The notes: a model not told the origin generated them from the sequence alone. A stretch of 10,118 nucleotides of DNA from JARROD01 sp037384225 (GCA_037384225.1 JARROD010000116.1:1-10118); one strand, 5' to 3'; positions 1-7,240 are shown, counted from the first letter of the stretch. Translations and numbers: made by a program.

Positions 1-634
1 CAAACTCCCCCCAGGGAACAAAAAAATCGCCACAAAAACACCAGCCCCCGGCGCGGCGAGCACCCTGCGCATTATCGGCGGTCAATGGCGGGGCAGGAAA
101 CTCTCTTTTCCAGTGATCGAAGGTTTACGCCCCACCGGCGACAGAGTCAGGGAAACACTGTTTAATTGGCTGGCCGCCGAAATTCCGGACTCGCGCTGTC
201 TGGATCTGTTCGCCGGCGCCGGCGCGTTGGGATTGGAGGCGCTGTCCCGCGGAGCCGCCGAAGTTGTAATGATAGACAAACACCCAGTGGTTGCCAGGCA
301 GTTGCGCAGTCATTTGAAAACCCTGAACTGTGAGCGGGGACGGGTAGTGGAAGCGGACGCGCTGACATGGCTGGCCGATGCCACCCCCCTACAAAATAAG
401 CCTTTTGACGTCATATTTATCGATCCACCGTTTCAAATGCAACTGTGGCAGGGCACAATGGCGGCACTGGAGAATTCCGGGTTAATGGCGGCAGAAACAG
501 CCATCTATCTTGAAACCCCCAGACAAGCACCTCTCCAGGTGCCTGCGTACTGGTATCTACACCGGGAAAAACAGGCCGGACAAATCAGCTTCCGGCTCTA
601 CTACCGGAAAACGGGAGCAGGAACAACAGATTGA
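1..634 (+). CDS. rsmD: 16S rRNA (guanine(966)-N(2))-methyltransferase RsmD, 5'-truncated by window edge
   Basis: RsmD uses S-adenosylmethionine to methylate N2 of G966 in 16S rRNA during 30S assembly, in the cytoplasm. The reading frame is open from base 2 and reads the family's conserved N-terminal block LRIIGGQWRGRKL (bases 65-103), so the gene starts before the window. The in-frame GTG at 113 lies inside the conserved domain and is not the start. Next come RPTGDRVRETLFNWL, the SAM-binding loop DLFAGAGALGLEALSRGA, and the catalytic DPPF motif (around 422-433), which is the (D/N)PP(Y/F) signature of N-methyltransferases acting on exocyclic amines. The C-terminal block YWYLHREKQAGQISFRLYYR also matches RsmD. 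The protein ends at a TGA. coaD follows 93 bp downstream on the same strand, a common gammaproteobacterial order. At least 22 residues precede the IIGG block, slightly more than I recall for E. coli RsmD. Confidence 0.95.
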   Translation, partial: KLPPGNKKIATKTPAPGAASTLRIIGGQWRGRKLSFPVIEGLRPTGDRVRETLFNWLAAEIPDSRCLDLFAGAGALGLEALSRGAAEVVMIDKHPVVARQLRSHLKTLNCERGRVVEADALTWLADATPLQNKPFDVIFIDPPFQMQLWQGTMAALENSGLMAAETAIYLETPRQAPLQVPAYWYLHREKQAGQISFRLYYRKTGAGTTD

Positions 635-727
635 CCCCCTGGAGAAGTTTTTAAATGCAGTTTTGTTCTAACCGCTTAAATTGGTTACTATCTGAGCCAA
701 AGACTAGAGTTTTAACGGAATATAGCT

Positions 728-1204
728 ATGAAACGAGTCGTATACCCCGGTACTTTTGACCCGATTACCAACGGTCATATTGACCTCGTGGAGCGGGCCT
801 GCAGGCTGTTTGACCACGTCATTGTCGCCGTTGCCGCCAGCACTAAACAAAACCCGTTATTTTCCCTGGACGAACGCGTATCCCAGTGCGGACTGATCCT
901 CAGTCATCTGAGCAACGTGGAAATCTGCGGCTTCGATGTACTGCTGGCGGATTTTGTTAAAAATAAGAGGGCACACGGTGTTGTGCGGGGGTTGCGGGCG
1001 GTATCCGATTTTGAATATGAGTTTCAGCTCGCCAATATGAATCGTGCGCTGTCGCCGCAAATGGAGAGTCTCTTTCTTACACCCGCCGAACACCTATCTT
1101 ATATATCATCTTCCCTGGTGCGAGAAATTGCCTCATTGGGCGGCGATGTTAGCAAATTTGTCCCTCCCTTGATCCAGCAGGCGCTCAAGGAAAAGTTTTC
1201 CTGA
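728..1204 (+). CDS. coaD: phosphopantetheine adenylyltransferase (PPAT), CoA biosynthesis
   Basis: CoaD transfers AMP from ATP to 4'-phosphopantetheine, giving dephospho-CoA and pyrophosphate, the penultimate step of coenzyme A synthesis. It is a cytoplasmic hexamer in known members. The 158-residue product is full length (E. coli has 159) and aligns end to end by eye. It shows YPGTFDPITNGH (residues 6-17, with the T/HxGH nucleotidyltransferase motif at 14-17), RGLRAVSDFEYEFQLANMNR in the middle, and ISSSLVREIA near residue 126, the ATP-binding ISSS motif. The ATG start keeps the family's usual N-terminus. The ribosome binding site is weak (GGA about 8 bases upstream). A weak promoter-like pair (TTGTTC at 663, TACTAT at 686) lies in the gap after rsmD, so independent transcription is possible but unproven. 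Hairpins follow the gene at 1258-1333. Confidence 0.97.
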   Translation: MKRVVYPGTFDPITNGHIDLVERACRLFDHVIVAVAASTKQNPLFSLDERVSQCGLILSHLSNVEICGFDVLLADFVKNKRAHGVVRGLRAVSDFEYEFQLANMNRALSPQMESLFLTPAEHLSYISSSLVREIASLGGDVSKFVPPLIQQALKEKFS

Positions 1205-1257
1205 CTCCATGGCAGCGCCTTGACTTTAGCCAATGTAAGTACAGGAAAGGCCGCAAA

Positions 1258-1295
1258 CCGGCGTTGCAATGTAGCGTGTTATTCAGCAACACCGG
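1258..1295. repeat. inverted repeat downstream of coaD
   Basis: CCGGCGTTGC (1258-1267) and GCAACACCGG (1286-1295) are reverse complements at 9 of 10 positions, separated by an 18-base loop. A run of T follows only about 15 bases later (1310-1315), so this is not a textbook intrinsic terminator. It may act in ending or stabilising the coaD transcript, together with the next hairpin. Confidence 0.4.
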
Positions 1296-1317
1296 GAGAA
1301 AACCACAAAATTTTTAA

Positions 1318-1333
1318 GGGCTGGCAACAGCCC
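1318..1333 (-). terminator. hairpin, likely intrinsic terminator of the small minus-strand gene
   Basis: GGGCTG, a four-base loop and CAGCCC form a perfect 6-bp stem. Read on the minus strand, it begins 12 bases after the stop codon of the gene at 1346-1675 and is followed by TTAAAAATTTT, an A/T-rich and partly U-rich tail. On the plus strand the following sequence is also T-rich (TTTTGGTTATTTT), so the element may also help stop transcription from coaD. The interrupted T tract lowers confidence. Confidence 0.5.
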
Positions 1334-1345
1334 GATTCATTTTGG

Positions 1346-1675
1346 TTATTTTGCGTAGCCGTTTTTGGTACACCCCAGGCAGCGTACAAAAGTTGTCATA
1401 GCCGGGCCCACTACCAGCGTGTCCGCGGCTTTCATAGCATTGCCTCCGGCGGCGGAGAAGGGCAGTGATACCAACCAAAGGGCTGAGCCCGCCACCGTTA
1501 CCGTGAACATGACTGGACGCACGGCAACCAAATCAACAGCCATGGCGAGCGCAGAGGGATTTTCTTTGACTGCATTGGACGCCTGGGTCTCAGTATAGCC
1601 ATCGGCATAGCTAAGATTACACAGTGCCAGGGCAAAGGCCATAATCAAAATCCTGCCCCACATAAAACGACTCAT
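1346..1675 (-). CDS. small exported, probably membrane-anchored protein of unknown function
   Basis: This is a 109-residue product if the ATG at 1675 is used. The sequence has a signal peptide: Arg at 3 and 8, a hydrophobic stretch at 9-19, and a likely cleavage after SYA (residue 24). A second hydrophobic stretch at about 50-76 (AVDLVAVRPVMFTVTVAGSA onward to LPFSAAGGN) could be a membrane segment. The C-terminus is short, with TTFVRCLGCTKN carrying two cysteines. I recall similar short proteins in many gammaproteobacteria, sometimes misnamed multidrug transporters; no function is known to me. A very strong Shine-Dalgarno sequence (GAGGAGGTGAT at about 1682-1692) fits starts at ATG 1675 or GTG 1678; GTG 1681 is rather close. 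An upstream promoter and a downstream hairpin suggest a monocistronic, well translated gene. It lies convergent to coaD. Confidence 0.8.
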   Translation of the reverse strand: MSRFMWGRILIMAFALALCNLSYADGYTETQASNAVKENPSALAMAVDLVAVRPVMFTVTVAGSALWLVSLPFSAAGGNAMKAADTLVVGPAMTTFVRCLGCTKNGYAK

Positions 1676-1706
1676 CACCACATCACCTCCTCAAACTGAA
1701 AACCCG

Positions 1707-1736
1707 TATACACCGTAATTACACGTCGTTTGTCAA
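1707..1736 (-). promoter_or_regulatory. candidate sigma70 promoter of the small exported-protein gene
   Basis: On the minus strand a perfect -35 box TTGACA (1736-1731) is followed after 18 bases by TGTATA (1712-1707), or after 20 bases by TATACG, as a -10 element. This places the transcription start only about 10-15 bases before the Shine-Dalgarno sequence. The -10 match is poor, and the call rests mainly on the -35 box and position. Confidence 0.4.
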
Positions 1737-1880
1737 TACTATTTATAACCGCTTCTCCACTACACCTGATTTCCCACGCCTTCAAATACTATTTCACAGA
1801 GCTGATTATATTCTAGCCCAGTAGATCATGCGTCAGATAACGCTGCCATTAACAATTAACAGGTGAAAACCGGAAAAACA

Positions 1881-1902
1881 ACCTTGTACACAAAACCAAG
1901 GT
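1881..1902 (-). terminator. hairpin with T-rich tail, possible mutM terminator
   Basis: ACCTTG (1881-1886) and CAAGGT (1897-1902) form a 6-bp stem with a 10-base loop. On the minus strand the stem is followed directly by TGTTTTTCC, a U-rich tail. It sits about 130 bases after the mutM stop codon, with the 28-bp palindrome between. The stem is short and of moderate GC content, so termination here is plausible only. Confidence 0.4.
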
Positions 1903-1904
1903 AA

Positions 1905-1932
1905 CTTCTCAATTACCCGGGTTATTGAGAAG
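1905..1932. repeat. 28-bp near-perfect palindrome centred on CCCGGG
   Basis: The left arm CTTCTCAATTACCC and right arm GGGTTATTGAGAAG are reverse complements at 13 of 14 positions, the one break being a T:T pair. There is no spacer. It lies about 100 bases past the mutM stop and two bases from the hairpin at 1881-1902. It could be a dyad operator, a REP-like element or part of a composite transcript end. No second copy is visible in this window. Confidence 0.7.
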
Positions 1933-2031
1933 CTACAAACCAAGCCTATACTAACCAACAATGAACGCAACATCCCATGCGCTGTTTCACAGCCATAATC
2001 TGCCAGACCGGCAATACTATTTGACCCTGAG

Positions 2032-2847
2032 TTAGCTTTGGCAAGACGTACAGTATACTGTCGAGCGCTGCCCAAGGCGCACTTCCTTTAGAGGTTTACG
2101 ACAGCTAGCACAGGGCTCTCCGCCACGGCCATATACCTGTAACTCCTGCTTAAAATACCCCGGTTTGCCATCGCTGCCAACAAAATCCCGTAACGTAGTC
2201 CCACCGCGGTCAATAGCTTGGCACAAAACCGCTTTAATATGCTTGACCAAACTCTCATATCGCGTGAGGGATACCTTTCCCGCCGCCCGCGAAGGGCGAA
2301 TACCGGCCATAAATAAAGATTCATTGGCGTAAATATTTCCCACGCCGACAACCGTTGAGCTGTCCATGATAAAGCTTTTAATCGACTGCCTGCGGGTGCG
2401 GGAACGCTGGTACAAATAATGACCGTCGAACTCATCCAACAATGGCTCAGGTCCCAGATTCGCCAGCAACGGATGTTGCTCCAGCGGCTCCTGTGTCCAC
2501 AATAAAGCGCCAAAACGGCGCGGATCTGTGAGGCGCAGGGCCAAGCCGTGATTAAAAATGAGATCGATATGATCATGTTTCTGTGGAGGGGCATCGGCGG
2601 CGACGATACGTAGACTGCCGGACATACCCAGGTGCAGCAACGCGTGTCCATGCTCGAACCGCAGCAGCAGATATTTACCGCGGCGCGTTATCTGCAACAA
2701 CTTGCGCCGATGTAACAATTGCGGCAACTGGCTCGGCACCGGCCAACGCAGTTGTGTCTGGCGGAGGCTCACGGTTGCCACCAAGCGGCCAACGATATGC
2801 GGCTCTATTCCACGACGAGTGGTTTCGACTTCCGGCAGCTCCGGCAT
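2032..2847 (-). CDS. mutM: bifunctional DNA-formamidopyrimidine glycosylase / AP lyase (Fpg)
   Basis: MutM removes 8-oxoguanine and ring-opened purines from oxidised DNA and nicks the abasic site by beta,delta-elimination. The 271-residue product is of normal length (E. coli has 269). It starts MPELPEVET, where Pro2 is the catalytic nucleophile after Met removal and Glu3 the general acid. The essential lysine appears as RRGKYLLLRF (Lys58), the helix-two-turn-helix block as VGVGNIYANESLF, and the C-terminal zinc finger as Cys246, Cys249, Cys266 and Cys269, with the conserved Arg261 between the pairs. All catalytic and metal residues are present, so it should be active. The start is fixed by the required N-terminus; its ribosome binding site is weak. 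It is divergent from the hyuA-type gene across 147 bp. No ferredoxin gene accompanies coaD here, as I recall it does in Pseudomonas. Confidence 0.97.
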   Translation of the reverse strand: MPELPEVETTRRGIEPHIVGRLVATVSLRQTQLRWPVPSQLPQLLHRRKLLQITRRGKYLLLRFEHGHALLHLGMSGSLRIVAADAPPQKHDHIDLIFNHGLALRLTDPRRFGALLWTQEPLEQHPLLANLGPEPLLDEFDGHYLYQRSRTRRQSIKSFIMDSSTVVGVGNIYANESLFMAGIRPSRAAGKVSLTRYESLVKHIKAVLCQAIDRGGTTLRDFVGSDGKPGYFKQELQVYGRGGEPCASCRKPLKEVRLGQRSTVYCTSCQS

Positions 2848-2994
2848 AGGTTAAACTCTGTAAAAAATTCCTCAAATCCTATATTTTACCGATCCACACT
2901 GTTTCGGTCTGGCTGCTATAGGCACACTCTTCTACAATAACCTGAACTATACGAACGATGTTGTAAACCCTTTGAAGCAATCGCTGATTTAACT

Positions 2995-5007
2995 ATGCGC
3001 CCCTCGCCCAAGCTAATACTCGGTGTTGACACCGGAGGCACTTTTACCGATTTTGTACTTTTGAACTGTGCGACAAACAAAGTCCGTATACACAAAGTTC
3101 TCTCCACGCCCCAGAAACCGGAACAGGCCATTGTACGCGGTATCGAGGAACTGGGATTAACGCCTGAAGTCGCCAGTGGCAAGCTTATCATTATTCACGG
3201 CAGCACGATTGCAACCAATGCCACGCTGGAAGGCAAGGGTGCCAGAACCGTCTTCATCACCAATCGCGGCCTTAAAGATATGCTGAGCATCGGCCGCCAG
3301 ACCCGGCGCGAACTTTACAATCTCCAGCCCTCTCCCCGCCCTACACCGGTAGCCGCAGACTTGTGCCTGGAGGCGAACTGCCGCCTGAGCGCCACCGGGG
3401 AGGTTATCGAGCCATTGCAGCAAAAGGATCTCGATCGATTGCGTCGCGAAGTCGAAGCGCTCAACCCCGATGCAGTGGCAATCAACCTACTGTTCTCGTT
3501 TCTCGACAGCAGTGACGAGAAACGCATTGAGGCCGCAATGCCCAAGGGTGTATTTACCTCGCGCTCTTCATTTGTACTGCCGGAGTATAAAGAGTATGAA
3601 CGCGGTGTCGCCACCTGGCTCAACGCCTATCTGGGTCCCCTGGTACAACGCTATATCGAACACCTGCAACAACGCGTTCAACCTTCGCCCCTGGGAATAA
3701 TGCAATCCAGCGGCGGCACTATAGACGCCCGCCAGGCCGGCCGGCGTGCCGTTAACCTGTTACTCTCCGGGCCCGCCGGTGGACTGGCCGCGGCAAAATT
3801 TATCGGGCGGATTTGCAATACGGAAAAATTAATGACCTTCGATATGGGGGGCACATCCACCGACGTCGCTCTGATCGAAGGCGAATTACGCCTGACCAAC
3901 GAGGGTCGCCTGGGTCCCTATCCTGTGGCTGTGCCCATGGTGGATATGCATACCATAGGCGCCGGCGGTGGTTCCATTGCTTATCTCGATACCGGGGGAT
4001 TGCTGCAAGTCGGACCGGAGTCGGCGGGCGCAGACCCTGGCCCCGCCTGCTACGGTGCAGGCGGGGGCGAACCCACCGTCACCGATGCCAATGTAGTTCT
4101 GGGGCGTCTGCGCTCGGACAACTTCCTCGGCGGAACCATGATACTGGACCGGGAGGCCGCGCAAACCGCCGTGTCCAGGCTTGCCTCCCCATTGGGACTG
4201 AGTTTGGAACAAGCGGCACAGGGTATTATCGACATCGCCAACGAACACATGATCCGCGCACTGAGAGTTATCTCTGTACAGCGCGGCCACGACCCCAAGG
4301 ATTTTCAGCTGTGCTGCTTTGGCGGCGCCGGCGGTTTACACGTCTGTGCACTGGCCCAAGCCTTGCGGATGAACCGGGCGCTGGTGCCGGTATACGGAGG
4401 AGTATTGTCCGCCCTCGGTATGCTGGTCGCCCCCAGGGAACGTCAACTGTCACGCACCTTGCCGGGTCCATTGAATGAAATTGATGAAAAGCGACTGCAG
4501 CAACATCTGCTCGAACACCTGGAACAGCTGCAAAAAGAGGGCCGGCGACAGCTGCTGGAAGAGGGGGTGACAGCTCAGGCTATCACGCTGCAACCAAGCC
4601 TCGACCTGCGCTATCGGGGCCAAAGCTACACATTGAATATCCCTTTTACCGATATTTCCCAGGCGCGGGCTGATTTTCACAAGGCACACGAGCTGCGCTA
4701 TGGACACCGATTGGATATGCCTGTGGATCTGATCAATCTGCGCCTGCGCGTTGTCGCTGATGCAGCCACCGTTGTACTTCCCGAGCGTCCAGCGGCAACC
4801 ACACCTATCGACCCCGTTTCAACGGCGGAACTCTATGGTGTCGGCACCACGGTCATTTACCAGAGAGAGCAACTACCCGCTGGCTGCCAGATCCGTGGAC
4901 CTGCGCTCATCTGTGAGCAAATCGCCACCACCCTGGTGGAAACAAACTGGACTGCGCAAGTAGACAGGCAGGGTAATCTGCGCTTACGCTTTGAAACTTC
5001 TGACTAA
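2995..5007 (+). CDS. hydantoinase/oxoprolinase family protein, HyuA-type subunit
   Basis: This 670-residue protein belongs to the ATP-dependent HyuA/AcxA/oxoprolinase N-half family, whose members cleave or carboxylate substrates such as hydantoins, 5-oxoproline, acetone or acetophenone after phosphorylation. The domain order is an N-terminal Hydant_A_N fold with LILGVDTGGTFTDFVLL (residues 7-23, phosphate loop) and then the Hydantoinase_A core. The core carries MQSSGGTI, LLSGPAGGLAAA, TFDMGGTSTDVALIEG (about 281-296), GPESAGADPGPACYG (340-354) and FGGAGGLHV (442-450). A beta-rich C-terminal domain runs to residue 670. All ATP-site glycine loops are intact. Characterised enzymes usually need a HyuB-type partner, or are fused to one as in eukaryotic 5-oxoprolinase of about 1,200 residues; neither is seen here. 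The substrate is therefore unassigned. The ATG at 2995 sets the usual N-terminus, with a weak ribosome binding site. It ends with tandem TAA stops, and an AraC regulator follows on the same strand. Confidence 0.9.
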   Translation: MRPSPKLILGVDTGGTFTDFVLLNCATNKVRIHKVLSTPQKPEQAIVRGIEELGLTPEVASGKLIIIHGSTIATNATLEGKGARTVFITNRGLKDMLSIGRQTRRELYNLQPSPRPTPVAADLCLEANCRLSATGEVIEPLQQKDLDRLRREVEALNPDAVAINLLFSFLDSSDEKRIEAAMPKGVFTSRSSFVLPEYKEYERGVATWLNAYLGPLVQRYIEHLQQRVQPSPLGIMQSSGGTIDARQAGRRAVNLLLSGPAGGLAAAKFIGRICNTEKLMTFDMGGTSTDVALIEGELRLTNEGRLGPYPVAVPMVDMHTIGAGGGSIAYLDTGGLLQVGPESAGADPGPACYGAGGGEPTVTDANVVLGRLRSDNFLGGTMILDREAAQTAVSRLASPLGLSLEQAAQGIIDIANEHMIRALRVISVQRGHDPKDFQLCCFGGAGGLHVCALAQALRMNRALVPVYGGVLSALGMLVAPRERQLSRTLPGPLNEIDEKRLQQHLLEHLEQLQKEGRRQLLEEGVTAQAITLQPSLDLRYRGQSYTLNIPFTDISQARADFHKAHELRYGHRLDMPVDLINLRLRVVADAATVVLPERPAATTPIDPVSTAELYGVGTTVIYQREQLPAGCQIRGPALICEQIATTLVETNWTAQVDRQGNLRLRFETSD

Positions 5008-5026
5008 TAAAAATAAATTAGTTCTA

Positions 5027-5032
5027 TATAAT
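5027..5032 (+). promoter_or_regulatory. candidate -10 element upstream of the first AraC-type gene
   Basis: A perfect TATAAT lies in an A/T-rich stretch between the HyuA-type gene and the AraC-type gene. No good -35 box is found at 16-18 bases. If used, transcription would start near 5039, about 67 bases before the ATG at 5106. This gives some support for the regulator having its own promoter. Confidence 0.3.
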
Positions 5033-5105
5033 AAAGAAATGAGATGGCAAACCAATTTTGAATCAGCATTCCGGTTCTAATAATCGTAAAACTCAGGATG
5101 TATTT

Positions 5106-6215
5106 ATGGCGTTAGAATCGCTGAACATTCCCGACTGGTTATTGGGAGCCAGCGATGACCATACGGTGGCAGCGACCATGGTGGCAACCCTGCTCGCCGT
5201 TATGGAAACTGCCGGCAACGATAGCGCGACGCTCCTCAAAAAAGCTGGAATTGACGCCAGTGAACTGCAAAACGCCGACAACCGGATCTCCTATAGAGCT
5301 TATCTACGCCTGTGCTGCGCCGCCATAGATCACCATCCGGTAGCCGAAGTCTGCTTGCCACTGGGAGAGCAGCTCAACATCAGCGCACTCGGTACTCTCG
5401 GATTGGGGTTATTGAGCTGCAAGACTTGCCGGGAAGCGTTCCAACTGGCGCTTAAATACCGATCGACGCTGGGAGTCCCCACCACTATTTCTCTCGAGAC
5501 CGAATCGGACAGAGAACTTCTGGTGGTGGATGAACCTTTTAAACCCCTGTTATCCGCCAAACATATAAGAGCATTGTTTTACTCAGTCATCAGCTGTGTC
5601 TTTCACAACGGGCGCTATCTGGTCGGCGGCGCATTTCGGTTCGAAAAAATCTGTTTAAATTTAGAGACTGCCGAGGACAATAAGGTCCTCGCCGATTACT
5701 TTGGCTGCGAAGTGATTTCAAACGCCGGGAGAAATTGTGTTGCATTCAACAAAGCACTAATGAACGCCCCCATTCAATACGCCAGCCCTTCGGCGAAAAA
5801 AATAACCGACCCCTTGTGCCAGGAGCTTTCAAGCCGACTGCACAGACAATCCAGTATCGCCCAACAGGTCGCGAAGTTATTACTCAAGCGCCTGCACAAC
5901 CCTCCAAACCTGAGCGAAGTTGCCGGCAAGCTCGATATTTCCAGCCGCTCGCTAAGCCGACAGTTACTCAACGAAGGATTGAGTTTCCAGCTACTGCTCG
6001 ATGAATTGCGCAAAACCAATGCCAAGTTACTGCTGCGTGAGCACCGCCTGACAATGGAAGCAGTAGCCCATGCTGTCGGCTTCAGCGACGTGGCTAACTT
6101 TCGCCGGGCGTTTAAGAAATGGACGAATATAACCCCCGCCTATTATCGCAATCATTGTCACCCGCACGAACGTCAAATACCGCATTGCGCTACTAAAGGT
6201 CGTGCACGCCCCTAA
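5106..6215 (+). CDS. AraC-family transcriptional regulator with PF12625-type N-terminal domain
   Basis: This cytoplasmic DNA-binding regulator has 369 residues from ATG 5106. The N-terminal two thirds resemble the 'arabinose-binding domain of AraC' group (PF12625, as in OruR-like regulators), including the typical block LNISALGTLGLGLLSCKTCREAF. The C-terminal AraC/XylS domain spans about 268-352. It has two helix-turn-helix motifs, LSEVAGKLDISSRSLSRQL and MEAVAHAVGFSDVANFRRAF, followed by the family signature KWTNITPAYYR. I prefer ATG 5106, preceded by AGGA at a 7-base spacing, over the in-frame TTG at 5058, which adds 16 unremarkable residues. The gene lies 98 bp after the HyuA-type gene, so it may regulate that gene or itself; the effector is unknown. 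Its stop overlaps that of the convergent AraC gene by 4 bp. Confidence 0.9.
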   Translation: MALESLNIPDWLLGASDDHTVAATMVATLLAVMETAGNDSATLLKKAGIDASELQNADNRISYRAYLRLCCAAIDHHPVAEVCLPLGEQLNISALGTLGLGLLSCKTCREAFQLALKYRSTLGVPTTISLETESDRELLVVDEPFKPLLSAKHIRALFYSVISCVFHNGRYLVGGAFRFEKICLNLETAEDNKVLADYFGCEVISNAGRNCVAFNKALMNAPIQYASPSAKKITDPLCQELSSRLHRQSSIAQQVAKLLLKRLHNPPNLSEVAGKLDISSRSLSRQLLNEGLSFQLLLDELRKTNAKLLLREHRLTMEAVAHAVGFSDVANFRRAFKKWTNITPAYYRNHCHPHERQIPHCATKGRARP

Positions 6216-7240
6216 ACAGAGGGCCTATTCGCAGCCCCCCCTTTCTTAGCGTAAGCCGAAGGAGACATCCCCATCCAGGATTTAAAGGCGCGGCGAAAAT
6301 TCGCTGTATCATTGTATCCCAGCAGCCGGGCCACCTCGCCAACCGTTTTATGCCGGTTGTTGAGAAAGCTGCAGGCCCGCTCCTGCTTGACACACTGTAA
6401 GATATGGCGAAAAGATGAATTCTCCTGGTGCAGCCGTTTACGTACTGTGCGAGTAGCCAAGTTGAGCTGTGAGGCAACCTGCTCCAGAGTGCGAATACGA
6501 TCGTTCAATAATAATAACTGACTTATTTGATCAGAAATTCCGCAGCCATTAAATTTCTTTTTTAACATTTCTGTGCAACTGGTGCGCACCAATTTTTCAA
6601 CGGCAGGGTTGGCGCTGACAACCGGTTTATTAAGTGAATGTCTAGAGAAAAATATTTTGTTCTCATTACAGTTATAGTGGATGGGGCAGGCGAAAATGTT
6701 TTCGTATTTGTTGCCATAAGAAGGTTTGGCAAAATCCAACTCAAGCCGCTCAAACTGGTAATCGTCGCGAATGAGACACTTAATATGTTGCAACCAACTA
6801 ACCAGATTAAATTCAGCAAAAAAACGCCGGCGGGAAACTGCCTTGCAGTAAGGTGAAAATCGAAGCCCGGCGACAATTCTGAAATCGACCTGTTTTATAT
6901 CCACCGACACCGGCAAATCCATCAGCGGTAAAAAACGATATGCATACATACCGGCATCCCATAGGGTTGCGGCGCTCATCAGCAACTCCGCCACCTTTCC
7001 TGAGATCGTAATATTCACCGTGCGTCCAAACTCGATCCCAATAGAGGGGTTGCGTTCAGTCACGATATCGATAAGGCTACAGAACTTGGGTAAAGCCGTG
7101 ACACCGCCAATAGTAGCAAGGTCACTCGCATCCAGTTGTGCCGTCTGCAACAGTATTTCCCTATCCAATCCGGCGGCAGTTGCTGTATCGATCAACAACT
7201 CCACATAAGGATTGGCTATGTAATCAAAATTCACACCCAT
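6212..7240 (-). CDS. second AraC-family transcriptional regulator, convergent with the first
   Basis: This 342-residue protein has the same architecture as the plus-strand neighbour: a PF12625-like ligand-sensing region at about 15-200 and an AraC/XylS DNA-binding domain at about 250-333. The latter has helix-turn-helix motifs LEQVASQLNLATRTVRKRL and VGEVARLLGYNDTANFRRAF, then KSWMGMSPSAYAK. The two regulators share the ANFRRAFK core, but their N-terminal regions are only loosely alike, so they are distant homologues rather than a recent duplication. The ATG at 7240 has GTGGGATAACA before it, a weak ribosome binding site. The gene follows tesB on the same strand after 91 bp, so it may be transcribed from its own promoter or by read-through. 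Targets and effector are unknown. Confidence 0.88.
   Translation of the reverse strand: MGVNFDYIANPYVELLIDTATAAGLDREILLQTAQLDASDLATIGGVTALPKFCSLIDIVTERNPSIGIEFGRTVNITISGKVAELLMSAATLWDAGMYAYRFLPLMDLPVSVDIKQVDFRIVAGLRFSPYCKAVSRRRFFAEFNLVSWLQHIKCLIRDDYQFERLELDFAKPSYGNKYENIFACPIHYNCNENKIFFSRHSLNKPVVSANPAVEKLVRTSCTEMLKKKFNGCGISDQISQLLLLNDRIRTLEQVASQLNLATRTVRKRLHQENSSFRHILQCVKQERACSFLNNRHKTVGEVARLLGYNDTANFRRAFKSWMGMSPSAYAKKGGAANRPSV

Larger units (their letters stand above)
1735..2022. repeat. three direct copies of the 10-mer AATACTATTT
   Basis: Exact copies lie at 1735-1744, 1785-1794 (50 bp apart) and 2013-2022, all in the same orientation within one intergenic region. The first overlaps the -35 box proposed for the small exported-protein gene by two bases. 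The third lies just past the mutM stop codon. They could be regulator sites, or chance in A/T-rich DNA. Confidence 0.4.

Noticed and set aside
1258..1295. Possible integron attC site, because of GTTGC/GCAAC arms
   Set aside because: The arms are in the wrong order for attC (which reads RYYYAAC first and GTTRRRY last), and no integrase or cassette is near.
1220..1468. 82-codon plus-strand frame after coaD
   Set aside because: It runs through both hairpins and antisense to the small exported-protein gene, with no recognisable domain.
1833..2075. 80-codon minus-strand frame at the mutM 3' end
   Set aside because: It overlaps mutM out of frame and crosses the palindrome; the peptide shows no domain and no ribosome binding site is evident.
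3813..4478. Open frame of 221 codons on the plus strand inside the HyuA-type gene
   Set aside because: It is an out-of-frame shadow of a well-supported gene, rich in Arg, with no recognisable domain.
5058..5105. TTG start at 5058 for the first AraC-type gene
   Set aside because: ATG 5106 has a properly spaced AGGA and a sensible N-terminus; the extra 16 residues look like leader sequence.
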